From positions 2,108,001 to 2,172,000 of the forward strand of contig NZ_CP058306.1 of NCBI RefSeq assembly GCF_013389595.1: a stretch of 64,000 nt of DNA, given 5' to 3'. Positions 54,354 through 61,869 of the stretch are shown here, in pieces; position 1 is the first letter of the stretch, and the number at the start of each line of letters is the position of its first letter. The translations under genes were made by a program, and so were the position numbers. Source of the stretch: Flavobacterium sp. I3-2. GTDB taxonomy: Bacteria > Bacteroidota > Bacteroidia > Flavobacteriales > Flavobacteriaceae. Under the pieces are notes generated by a model. The model did no database searches and was not told where the DNA came from. It saw nothing but the letters and a program-made list of their open reading frames with translations.

Positions 54354-57221
54354 TTAATTTTTATAGTTATAATTATATTCTTTCAAAATCAATGAATTGT
54401 GGTCTTTGATACGGTAAAGTCTATTGAAATTATCGTATTCATAAAATTCGTCTCTACCGTTAACGTCAGTCATCGATGTCATTCCAACCAAAGGATTAAA
54501 TGTGTATGATTTGATTTTCGCATTCGGATGAGCAGTTCGCAAATCATCAACTAAGTTGCGTATGTTGTTTTCACTGTAATTAAGATCAGTTAAATTACTA
54601 GCTGAAATTAAGTTTGTTAATATTTGTTGGTTAATTTCAGAATACCTTATATTATGCAATTCTGCAACTACAAAAGCTCCATTATATCCCCAAATTTGAG
54701 AAACATAAACCCCATCTTTAGTTTTATATTCTAAGAGTTTACCCGCACAAGAATATTTGGTGTACTCATTTTCGACTTCCAACGGTAGATTTGCTTTTGC
54801 TACTTTTGTGTTAGATAAATTATAGTATGAATTCACTACATTATTTTGAATACAATTTATAATAGCATAAAAATTTTCAGAACGATTTAAAGCTATACCG
54901 TTTTTAAACTTACTTACAGTTTTTGGTAAATAAGAATCGTTATGTTTTACATAGGTATATTGCTCTTCGAAAGTTTCGTTCAAAAGAGAATTGATGATTT
55001 TTTTAGATGTCAAATTTCGAGAAATCGTATCAAATCTACTTTCAGTAATCAATTCTAAAGGAGTTGAATTACCGTTTACATAATTTCGGTTGATTACTTT
55101 TTCGTAAGTTTTTATTGGTTGTTTATTTATACCTGAAGCACTCGGATTAAATTCTTTAAAAGTTCTTGAAAAAATATTTTCCTCAATAATGTTTCCGTTT
55201 TGATCTTTTTTGACAATTTTATCTGGAAGTATTCTTTCTGAATGACTTTTTTGATTTAGGGGATTAGAAAATGTAAATTCTGTTTTACCTAAACCTGAAA
55301 CTTCTACAGAAACATTTTCGTAAAAAATTAAATCGGAATAACTTTTTGTGCTACTTACTACAAATCCACCTTGTGAAGAGCCATAAAATGAAACACCGCT
55401 GCTTGCATTTGGGTTTAGAAAATTTCTATAATTATACGTAATTTCTTTGCTAGGCGGAAAACTAATCCCTTCCTGATTCCACTCTTCATCGGGATCTATC
55501 TTATCATAATATTTAACATTTTTAATTCTTAAACCTTGTCCATATAATAATCTTTGTAACTCATTATCTGGTTTATATTTTATCACTTTTAATGTAAAAG
55601 AATTGTACAAATGATGATAACCAGCATCATATTCTAATGCTACTAATGGGGTATTTATTACATCAATTTTATAACCTAAATCACAAATAACATTTTTTTT
55701 ATCGAGATTACTTAATAATGCTCCTGTTGAAGATTGAGTTAAAAGAGTTTGAACTTTTAATTTAGGAAACTTATTAAGGTTAGGTCTAAGTGGATCTGAA
55801 TCATATAAGCGCGCATCATAATTAACAAAAATTGTATTAAAGTTTGAATTATTAATTAGAGAAATATTTCCTATGTATCTGTTTTTTAGGGGTTGATGTG
55901 TTAAAGGTACATTAACAAAGGTGAAGTTATTTGAATTATTATTTCTATATTTTTCCGTATTTATGGGATCTAAATCATTACTCCCATCAAATGTTTTATC
56001 GTAAAAATCATTTGGTTCAAATTCATAAATTGTAAATCCACCCATTGGATTTATGATTCGACTCAATACACCATAATCATAATATAAATAGTTTCTATGA
56101 GCGTGTGAAAAATTATGACATTTATCCTCTCTTACTAGAAATCCGGATCTATTTATTGTTGCATTTGGAATCAATTGATTATAATTATATTCTAAAGAAT
56201 AAGTTTGTTTATCGGACAAATCTTTAGAGTATATATCAACAAATTGAAGTGCATTTTTTTTCCATACACCATTACTTGCTATGTGTTGATATCCATTATA
56301 CTTTAAATCGATATGTTTTAATTGTTGATTTATAGTGTTTTTTAGTGTAATTGTGTTTTTTATTTCGGATTCTAATTCAAGTTCTACTTTACCAATGTTG
56401 TTAATTTTAATTTCTTGTAAAACTTGTCTACTCTTATAATAATAATTTTCGATTCTACTCGATAACCTAATTTTATGAGATCCATCATAATTATATTCAC
56501 ATAAAGTAGTTCCAAATCTATTTTGAATGGAACTCAAATAATATTCAAAAGGATATAAGTAAGGTCGCCCCTCAGTATCAACTTGCGCTAGATCGTAGGT
56601 GGAATAGGTATTAAAAAAGTATTTATACCCATTCTTGTCAGTTATTGTAAATGAAGTTATTTTATATTTAGTATAACCGTCTTGATCTACAATTAAAGGT
56701 GTATTAATAAACTCTATTTTTGCATAATCATTTTGTTCTATAATAACAATTTTAAACTGGTTATTTTCTCTCTTAAAATAAAATTTACCAGTTAATCCAA
56801 AAATATCATATATAAATGTATCGGGCTCGTCTCTAGTCACATTATTTGGTGTAACCTCATAATACATCTCATCGGTTTTTGGAAGATCAATATTATAAAA
56901 GGGTAAATGTTGCCATTTATGACGTCTAGTAATCTTAGAGGAGATTGATAACCTCCAAAAATCACCTACTTCTTGTGTACTATAATAAATAGATGAATTT
57001 GAAAATAAATCATATTGTAATTTAAAATTTAAACTAAAATTAGGATCAACAGTTTGTACATTAAATAATTCAATTCCAATATCTGGGATCCCAGAGCAAT
57101 ATTCAACAGGTAATTCAGCAGTATTGAAAACAAGATTATTATTTTGAGGGGCTTCATACATCGTTTGACCAAAATTATTAATTGCAAACAGAAGTAATAG
57201 TATTTGTAAAATATATTTCAT
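54354..57221 (-). CDS. Large secreted partner of the RHS protein
   Basis: 955 residues with a signal peptide (MKYILQILLLLFAINNFGQ) and long strand-rich text. The C-terminus carries YD-repeat-like sequence (NPLVGMTSMTDVNGRDEFYE, then YDNFNRLYRIKDHN). Five bases separate its stop from the RHS start. Such pairs recur in flavobacteria. By analogy with the TcB/TcC shell this larger protein may complete the RHS cocoon or present it, but that is inference. It lacks a T9SS tail. Confidence 0.7.
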   Translation of the reverse strand: MKYILQILLLLFAINNFGQTMYEAPQNNNLVFNTAELPVEYCSGIPDIGIELFNVQTVDPNFSLNFKLQYDLFSNSSIYYSTQEVGDFWRLSISSKITRRHKWQHLPFYNIDLPKTDEMYYEVTPNNVTRDEPDTFIYDIFGLTGKFYFKRENNQFKIVIIEQNDYAKIEFINTPLIVDQDGYTKYKITSFTITDKNGYKYFFNTYSTYDLAQVDTEGRPYLYPFEYYLSSIQNRFGTTLCEYNYDGSHKIRLSSRIENYYYKSRQVLQEIKINNIGKVELELESEIKNTITLKNTINQQLKHIDLKYNGYQHIASNGVWKKNALQFVDIYSKDLSDKQTYSLEYNYNQLIPNATINRSGFLVREDKCHNFSHAHRNYLYYDYGVLSRIINPMGGFTIYEFEPNDFYDKTFDGSNDLDPINTEKYRNNNSNNFTFVNVPLTHQPLKNRYIGNISLINNSNFNTIFVNYDARLYDSDPLRPNLNKFPKLKVQTLLTQSSTGALLSNLDKKNVICDLGYKIDVINTPLVALEYDAGYHHLYNSFTLKVIKYKPDNELQRLLYGQGLRIKNVKYYDKIDPDEEWNQEGISFPPSKEITYNYRNFLNPNASSGVSFYGSSQGGFVVSSTKSYSDLIFYENVSVEVSGLGKTEFTFSNPLNQKSHSERILPDKIVKKDQNGNIIEENIFSRTFKEFNPSASGINKQPIKTYEKVINRNYVNGNSTPLELITESRFDTISRNLTSKKIINSLLNETFEEQYTYVKHNDSYLPKTVSKFKNGIALNRSENFYAIINCIQNNVVNSYYNLSNTKVAKANLPLEVENEYTKYSCAGKLLEYKTKDGVYVSQIWGYNGAFVVAELHNIRYSEINQQILTNLISASNLTDLNYSENNIRNLVDDLRTAHPNAKIKSYTFNPLVGMTSMTDVNGRDEFYEYDNFNRLYRIKDHNSLILKEYNYNYKN

Positions 57222-57229
57222 AACAAGTT

Positions 57230-58774
57230 TTATTTTTTAATTACTTTAACCGACCCGTTAAAAACGTCTGTTTTGACATGGACCACATAAATACCTTCAG
57301 GATAATTACCTAAGTCAATCGGTACCATATCATAAGAAATAGTTTCAGTATATAGAACACGCCCCGCTAAATCAACAATGCTAATCGTTCCTTCTTCATA
57401 TTCATGATTGATAACAATATTAGAATACTGTTCGGTTGGATTAGGAAACGCTTCAAGTTTAATTTCTGTTTCCTTTTCTTTTTCTTTTGATTTTAATTTC
57501 ACAATCCAATAATCGTCTCTACCCTGTGAACTTTTTTTGTCAGCAGAAATTTTTCCGTTAGAATTTCCAGCAAATACAAATCCGCCATCTCTAGTTTGAG
57601 TTACTTTTCTAAGTAAATCACTACCATCTGTAGAAAGTTTTTTGTTCCAAATTTCTTCACCTTTGTCATTTGTAATCAAAGAAATATAACTTTTATTAAA
57701 AGTTTTCTCATCCATCTGATATCCGCCAAGTAAAATTTCGTTTGCATTTGAGTCATAAATCACACTTGTTAAATAATCATCACCTTTAAAATCATAAGTG
57801 AATTGTTGATCATTTTCGAAATTAAAATCTGTTTTAATAACCCAGAAATCATTGTGCTTTTCAGAGTTTACAGATTTGTTTCCACCTCCGTTTGAAGAAC
57901 TTGTTCCGGCAATGATGAAACCTTTTTCTGTCTCTATAATATCCGTTAAAAAATCATCTGATTCGCCACCAAAGACCTTTTGATTTTTTAAATTTCCTTC
58001 AGAATCCAGCTTCAATATCCAGAAATCGAAACCGCCATTAGTGTCAAAATATTTATATTCACTAATAGGAGAATTGGAACTTCCACCAATAATTATTTCA
58101 TCATTCTTAGTCAACAAAACAGATTTTACTTCATCATTATAGATTCCACCAAAAGTTTTTTGCCAAATGATATTACCCGTGCTATCAAGCTTTAAAACCC
58201 AATAATCTAAACCGCCTAAGTTTTTGTCTTGTTTTTCTCCTGAGATTGTAGAATTAGAATTTGCGACAACTAAATATCCGCCTCCTTTTATTTGTTTGAT
58301 TTGAACAAGCTTGTCATCTCCGTTACCACCAATGGTTTTTTGCCAATCAACACCACCTTTTGCATTAAGTTTTACAAGCCAAATATCATTTCGTCCACGA
58401 AGCGTATCGGTTTTGTCTCCTGATTTGTCAGAATTAGAATAACCGCCTAACATATATCCACCATCGTTTGTAGATATGATATTTTTTAGCATGTCGGCAC
58501 CAGAACCTCCAAAAGAAAGTTGCCATTCTTCTTCGCCATCTTTATCCATTTTCCAAATGAAATAGTCAAGATTTCCGTTTCCATCTTTAGTTTTATTTCC
58601 AGATTTGTTAGAAAGAGAACTTCCAGCAAGAATAAATCCATTGTCAGGAGTAGGGGTCATATCAAAAAGGTATTCTGAATATTTACCTCCCATTGTTTTT
58701 TCCCATAGGATTTTTTGTGAATAGCCGTAGGTGCTCAATACTCCAAGGAGCAAAATGAGTAATTTTTGTTTCAT
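57230..58774 (-). CDS. T9SS-sorted protein with seven propeller-like repeats
   Basis: 514 residues with a signal peptide (MKQKLLILLLGVLSTYGYSQ). Seven repeats of about 60 residues share the core GGF(I/V).AGSSNS...SG(D/N)K followed by YW(I/V)(L/V)KLD and W.K..GG. Examples are GGFILAGSSLSNKSGNK, GGYMLGGYSNSDKSGDK and GGFVFAGNSNGKISADK. Seven copies suggest a seven-bladed beta propeller. The last 75 residues form a type A sorting domain (AFPNPTEQYSNIVINH, ending LGNYPEGIYVVHVKTD), so it is exported by the type IX system. It is the first gene of the leftward cargo block, eight bases before the large RHS partner. Confidence 0.88.
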   Translation of the reverse strand: MKQKLLILLLGVLSTYGYSQKILWEKTMGGKYSEYLFDMTPTPDNGFILAGSSLSNKSGNKTKDGNGNLDYFIWKMDKDGEEEWQLSFGGSGADMLKNIISTNDGGYMLGGYSNSDKSGDKTDTLRGRNDIWLVKLNAKGGVDWQKTIGGNGDDKLVQIKQIKGGGYLVVANSNSTISGEKQDKNLGGLDYWVLKLDSTGNIIWQKTFGGIYNDEVKSVLLTKNDEIIIGGSSNSPISEYKYFDTNGGFDFWILKLDSEGNLKNQKVFGGESDDFLTDIIETEKGFIIAGTSSSNGGGNKSVNSEKHNDFWVIKTDFNFENDQQFTYDFKGDDYLTSVIYDSNANEILLGGYQMDEKTFNKSYISLITNDKGEEIWNKKLSTDGSDLLRKVTQTRDGGFVFAGNSNGKISADKKSSQGRDDYWIVKLKSKEKEKETEIKLEAFPNPTEQYSNIVINHEYEEGTISIVDLAGRVLYTETISYDMVPIDLGNYPEGIYVVHVKTDVFNGSVKVIKK

Positions 58775-58861
58775 AAGTGTATGATTTTAAAAAATAAAAC
58801 TCCAAAAATAGTTTTTTAAAATTCATTTAAAATAGTGGTAAACCATGATTTTTTAATTAAG

Positions 58862-58890
58862 TAAAAAAAACTGCTCATTTCTGAACAGTC
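58862..58890 (-). terminator. Terminator of the leftward early genes
   Basis: On the minus strand, ACTGTTCA and TGAGCAGT (one mismatch) are followed by eight T. It separates the early operon from the cargo block. Confidence 0.7.
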
Positions 58891-58903
58891 TTGAATTTAT
58901 ATT

Positions 58904-59013
58904 TTATTTAATCGCTTTTCTGATTTCTTCACGAGTGCTATATATTTCATCTTGATTTTTTACAAAAACGGTACTTCTAAAGGAATATCTAAAACAAGTA
59001 GGTAATAGGTAAC
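58904..59013 (-). pseudogene. Possible gene remnant downstream of the RuvC-like gene
   Basis: A minus-strand frame without any ATG reads CFRYSFRSTVFVKNQDEIYS, then TREEIRKAIK and a stop. It has gene-like composition but is closed upstream by a stop near 59014. It may be the tail of a deleted gene, or chance. I can say no more. Confidence 0.25.
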
Positions 59014-59030
59014 TTTAGTTTTAATATTTT

Positions 59031-59456
59031 TTACCAAATAAAAGCCAACATAAACGCATCTCTCATTTCTTGATTGGTGCGTTTTTCTATTTTAGTAATA
59101 GCCTTAAATTCGGCGGCGTTTAGCTTTTTTCTTGTAGGCTTAACTTGGATATACTTTAAGCCATAATACTCGCACATTTCACATATTTTCTTTGCTGTTT
59201 CAAAGTTTGCACCGGTACGTTCCCCAATTTTTGCATTGATGGCCGAAGAGCCATGAACTTTTCTATGCCAATTAGACTTGTTTAAAAAACCACACTCAAC
59301 ATAAACTTTGATATTGTCTTTTCCAAAGGAGTTGATTAATTGACTAAATCGGTCAAAGAGCTCAAAGAAACTAAGTGTGGTTAGCTCGGTTTGGTTTTGG
59401 TAGATTAGGGCAAAGCCCGATTTATCGCAATCGGGATCAATGCCTATTTTTATCAT
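59031..59456 (-). CDS. RuvC-like Holliday-junction nuclease
   Basis: 141 residues of RNase H fold: first Asp in KIGIDPD (Asp7), Glu54 in VYVECG, then NWHRKVHGSSA, and a C-terminal Asp133 in NQEMRDAFMLAF. This acidic triad is that of RuvC-type resolvases, several of which are phage-encoded. It would resolve branched DNA before packaging. It is the last gene of the leftward early operon and is followed by a terminator. Confidence 0.8.
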   Translation of the reverse strand: MIKIGIDPDCDKSGFALIYQNQTELTTLSFFELFDRFSQLINSFGKDNIKVYVECGFLNKSNWHRKVHGSSAINAKIGERTGANFETAKKICEMCEYYGLKYIQVKPTRKKLNAAEFKAITKIEKRTNQEMRDAFMLAFIW

Positions 59457-59554
59457 GATGCTTTTTAAATTTTTAAAAAGGTCTAATTTTCATGTCACAG
59501 TCAAATTTTTTCAATAGAAATAATATTGTGCTTTAATCTTAAAAGCAATTTATT

Positions 59555-59665
59555 ATGAGTGAATTAACGTCTATTTTTGAAATGTGTAATGAGTTTGTAG
59601 AACTTTTAATTAAAGTTTTATCTTTTGTGAGACTTTTAAAAAATAAGAAAAGCGGGGGTAATTAA
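59555..59665 (+). CDS. Possible small rightward protein (36 residues)
   Basis: A rightward frame inside the leftward early region reads MSELTSIFEMCNEFVELLIK, then VLSFVRLLKNKKSGGN. Its last codons run into the inverted repeat that terminates the neighbour. It is amphipathic with a basic end, like small membrane-active peptides. No promoter match is seen, so confidence is low. Confidence 0.35.
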   Translation: MSELTSIFEMCNEFVELLIKVLSFVRLLKNKKSGGN

Positions 59666-59674
59666 CCCGCTTTT
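59648..59674. terminator. Hairpin terminator between convergent frames
   Basis: Arms AAAAGCGGG (59648-59656) and CCCGCTTTT (59666-59674), with T-rich sequence on the minus-strand exit. It directly follows the stop of the leftward gene at 59676. Confidence 0.75.
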
Positions 59675-59675
59675 A

Positions 59676-60056
59676 CTATCCTAAATCAATTTCAAGTTCC
59701 TCGTTTGTCAATGCAAAATAAAGGTTTTGAAATTCATGAAGATACTTTTTGTTAGCAATCCAAATATTACCGTTTTCTTTTTTAATAATAACTAATTGCG
59801 TACCATCAAAAAAGAATCTTAAAACAGAAAATGGTTCAATGTAATAATATAAACCCAAACTACCTTCTTTTTGTTTAATCCCCTTAATTTTTTTCATTAT
59901 GTCAGGGGTCAGCTCGATTGGCTCTAAACTTGAATAAAATATTAAAGAGGTTCTTTTATGAGTCGTAAAATATTCAATTCTCGCAGAGTTTTCTCTTAAT
60001 TCAATTACCTTACCCTGCTTGGTATTATTACCTATTCTTAATTCGTCTTTTTTCAT
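59676..60056 (-). CDS. Phage early protein, unknown
   Basis: 126 residues. The N-terminal half (LRIGNNTKQGKVIELRENSA) resembles a small SH3-like barrel. The rest alternates strands and loops with no catalytic motif. Not recognised. It follows a spacer holding repeat copy 1 and an 11-codon frame (METEDIINNKRK) that may or may not be translated. Confidence 0.6.
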   Translation of the reverse strand: MKKDELRIGNNTKQGKVIELRENSARIEYFTTHKRTSLIFYSSLEPIELTPDIMKKIKGIKQKEGSLGLYYYIEPFSVLRFFFDGTQLVIIKKENGNIWIANKKYLHEFQNLYFALTNEELEIDLG

Positions 60057-60111
60057 AAACTATTTATTTTCTTTTATTATTGATTATATCCTCAGTTTCC
60101 ATATCATTTTG

Positions 60112-60142
60112 CCACTTACTACAAGTGGGAAGTTTTAGTTGT
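60112..60142 (-). repeat. Intercistronic hairpin repeat, copy 1
   Basis: CCACTTACTACAAGTGG followed by GAAGTTTTAG. CCACTT pairs with AAGTGG. Two closely similar copies lie at 60269-60298 and 60484-60513, each between two early genes. Confidence 0.75.
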
Positions 60143-60259
60143 TTCAATATCTATTGCTTTTCTTGCTTTTAAAATTAACTCTTCAAAATAACCAACGCTT
60201 GGAGCTGATCCTAATTCAATTTTTGCAATTAGTTTTGTAAATTTTTCATATTCAGTCAT
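60119..60259 (-). CDS. Small phage early protein (46 residues)
   Basis: ATG at 60259 opens a frame reading MTEYEKFTKLIAKIELGSAP, then SVGYFEELILKARKAIDIET and TKTSHL. Composition is gene-like, and spacing to the preceding repeat copy matches the neighbours. Its last six codons are made from repeat copy 1, whereas its neighbours stop at the edge of their copies. This suggests the repeat extended the gene. Function unknown. Confidence 0.6.
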   Translation of the reverse strand: MTEYEKFTKLIAKIELGSAPSVGYFEELILKARKAIDIETTKTSHL

Positions 60260-60268
60260 TATTATAAA

Positions 60269-60298
60269 CCACTTTCTACAAGAGGGAAGTTTTATTGT
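60269..60298 (-). repeat. Intercistronic hairpin repeat, copy 2
   Basis: CCACTTTCTACAAGAGGGAA followed by GTTTTATTGT; differs from copy 3 by one base, which weakens the stem. The stop codon of the upstream gene lies within it. Confidence 0.75.
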
Positions 60299-60474
60299 AT
60301 TCTTACTTTTCTATGGAAAGAGTTTATTAAACTAATTTGTTTATTAACCCACTCCACATAGCCTTCATCAGCACATTCAGCGCAACTTCTAATTTGCTCT
60401 TGTCCTTGAATAATAGCATCTAATTCCTCTTCAGTTATATTAAAACATTTATATTTCCTTTGTTTTTCAGCCAT
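60292..60474 (-). CDS. Small phage early protein (60 residues)
   Basis: 60 residues reading MAEKQRKYKCFNITEEELDA, then IIQGQEQIRSCAECADEGYV and a basic tail. Three cysteines (one C, then CxxC) could bind a metal, but I do not recognise the family. It begins ten bases after repeat copy 3 and stops inside copy 2. Confidence 0.65.
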   Translation of the reverse strand: MAEKQRKYKCFNITEEELDAIIQGQEQIRSCAECADEGYVEWVNKQISLINSFHRKVRIQ

Positions 60475-60483
60475 ATATCAAAA

Positions 60484-60513
60484 CCACTTTCTACAAGTGG
60501 GAAGTTTTATTGT
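60484..60513 (-). repeat. Intercistronic hairpin repeat, copy 3
   Basis: CCACTTTCTACAAGTGGGAA followed by GTTTTATTGT; perfect CCACTT / AAGTGG stem. It holds the stop of the ASCH gene and ends ten bases before the next start. Confidence 0.75.
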
Positions 60514-60809
60514 GTTAGTATTTTTCCAAGTTTGATTACAAAGTAGTCCTTTCCTTTTTCTGCGCCCCATTCTTCTTTTCCTTTTCCGTAGTCAATACCA
60601 GAGCACTCAATTATAAGCGAAGGCGAATTTTTAGAGTACCCGTTTGTGAATTTTATTTTATTAAATTTCTTGAATCGGTGAACAAGTGGGGCATCAATTA
60701 TTAGAAACCTATTTTTCCAATAATCTTTAATCTCTCTATACTCTTCCGTTTTTTCTCCAGAAAGGATCATTTCGAACCATTTCTTATTTAGAGTTAAGTG
60801 TAGCATCAT
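60507..60809 (-). CDS. ASCH-domain protein
   Basis: 100 residues that begin LHLTLNKKWFEMILSGEKTE and continue EYREIKDYW, the core of the ASCH fold (beta barrel near the PUA family). A conserved strand with FVIKLG lies near the end. ASCH proteins bind RNA or nucleotides and occur often in phages. The start ATG overlaps the stop of the small membrane protein upstream (ATGA), showing translational coupling and supporting the MMLH start. Confidence 0.82.
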   Translation of the reverse strand: MMLHLTLNKKWFEMILSGEKTEEYREIKDYWKNRFLIIDAPLVHRFKKFNKIKFTNGYSKNSPSLIIECSGIDYGKGKEEWGAEKGKDYFVIKLGKILTQ

Positions 60810-60913
60810 TTTAGCTCCTTTTTTATTTGAATCAAAAATTTAACCGCAAAAATCAGTGCCACAACTAGCGCAATATTTGCAAAAACTAAGAGCGCAATTA
60901 TTAAGCAGAACAT
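60806..60913 (-). CDS. 35-residue membrane protein
   Basis: A tiny frame, MFCLIIALLVFANIALVVAL, then IFAVKFLIQIKKELK: one membrane helix and a basic tail. Its ATG overlaps the end of the upstream gene and its TGA overlaps the ASCH ATG, so it is coupled on both sides and very probably real. Its function is unknown. Phage early operons often carry such small membrane proteins for host control or exclusion. Confidence 0.72.
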   Translation of the reverse strand: MFCLIIALLVFANIALVVALIFAVKFLIQIKKELK

Positions 60914-61134
60914 GGTTTAACTGGCTTTAAGTATTTTTTCAAAATTTCAATTCCGTCTAAAACGGCCTGATTATCGCCTTGATTAATGCAAATACCTTTT
61001 AGATTATTATTCTCATCTAATTCAGAAATATAGATTGAAATGAAATTGGTATCAGCTAGGTTAAACAACGTTTTATATTGTCCTTCACTATTTATTATAT
61101 AGCATATTTTGAAAAGGGTCTGTAATCTATCCAT
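60901..61134 (-). CDS. Phage early protein, unknown (77 residues)
   Basis: 77 residues reading LQTLFKICYIINSEGQYKTL, then strands (FISIYISELDEN) and a helix (QAVLDGIEILKKYL). Not recognised. Its end overlaps the 35-residue membrane gene by 13 bases. It is preceded by a hairpin terminator, so it may have separate expression. Confidence 0.6.
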   Translation of the reverse strand: MDRLQTLFKICYIINSEGQYKTLFNLADTNFISIYISELDENNNLKGICINQGDNQAVLDGIEILKKYLKPVKPCSA

Positions 61135-61154
61135 AAATTAATTTTACTAGAGTT

Positions 61155-61188
61155 AATAAAATAAGAAAGGCTACGAAAACGTAGCCTT
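61155..61188 (-). terminator. Terminator within the early gene run
   Basis: On the minus strand, AAGGCTACG and CGTAGCCTT around a TTTT loop, followed by TCTTATTTTATT. It lies between the DUF3127 gene and the small unknown genes. The same bases encode part of a 30-codon frame (61127-61219) that I do not accept as a gene. Confidence 0.75.
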
Positions 61189-61223
61189 GTGTGTTGAATC
61201 TGTTATTGTTTTTGTACATTGAT

Positions 61224-61490
61224 TTATTTTATATTCCAACCTTGTATCGAATTAAAGTAACGAGTTTCTCCTTGTGGGTTGGTCCACTCACGGCCCCTTA
61301 AATTAATTGAAACAGTTGCTTTTTGACCTATCTGAAATCCGTTAAGCAAATCGCAATTGTCTTGAGTAAACTCGATTAAAATATGCTGTGGATATTGTTC
61401 TTCTGTTGTAACAACAATTTCTCTCTTTCTGAAACTTGCACTCACTTGTTGTGCGAGCCCAATCATTTTTATAAATCCGGTTACTTCCAT
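61224..61490 (-). CDS. DUF3127 protein
   Basis: 88 residues with the family text EVTGFIKMIGLAQQVSASFR, then IEFTQDNCDLLNGFQIGQKA and the ending RYFNSIQGWNIK. DUF3127 proteins are OB-fold-like and common in Bacteroidota and their phages, where they probably bind single-stranded DNA. It lies three bases after the DnaA-like gene, in the replication block. Confidence 0.85.
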   Translation of the reverse strand: MEVTGFIKMIGLAQQVSASFRKREIVVTTEEQYPQHILIEFTQDNCDLLNGFQIGQKATVSINLRGREWTNPQGETRYFNSIQGWNIK

Positions 61491-61493
61491 TTT

Positions 61494-61868
61494 CTAAAGT
61501 GCTGCATTTAAGTATTGTTTTAAGTTTTCGCTAAGATGTTTTTTGTTTTGGTTTATAAATGCGGATAAAAGTTCCTTTTCGTCTATTTTTCCATGTTTCA
61601 AAACAGCTTTATATCGCATATACAAATCTTTATCTTCATGGTAAATTTCAAGTTTAGATCTAAAACTATTCACACCAAAAATTACTGTTGCGTGATCGAC
61701 TTTGAATAAATCTCCGATTTTAGTTTGTTGCCAAAATAATTCATTCCTAAGATAGTAAAAAGTCATTTGTCTTGCGAATACATATTTTTGTTTTCTTGAT
61801 TTTTGGAAGATTTCGTTTCCATCAAACCCCATTAATTCAGTGATTGCTTCTATAATTAATTTTTTCAT
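61494..61868 (-). CDS. Stand-alone DnaA domain IV-like DNA-binding protein
   Basis: 124 residues whose middle matches the DnaA origin-binding domain: VFARQMTFYYLRNELFWQQT, then KIGDLFKVDHATVIFGV. In DnaA the basic-loop Arg and the DHATV-type signature (here Asp58-Val62) contact DnaA boxes. There is no AAA+ ATPase domain. It may mark the phage origin or hold host DnaA boxes. It lies between PcfJ and DUF3127 genes. Confidence 0.82.
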   Translation of the reverse strand: MKKLIIEAITELMGFDGNEIFQKSRKQKYVFARQMTFYYLRNELFWQQTKIGDLFKVDHATVIFGVNSFRSKLEIYHEDKDLYMRYKAVLKHGKIDEKELLSAFINQNKKHLSENLKQYLNAAL

Positions 61869-61869
61869 G

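Noticed and set aside
60060..60105. Leftward 11-codon frame METEDIINNKRK before the 126-residue gene
   Set aside because: Too short to judge; kept only as a note.
61127..61219. Leftward 30-codon frame with a hydrophobic stretch
   Set aside because: Most of it is made by a rho-independent terminator hairpin and its T tail, which gives hydrophobic codons by itself.
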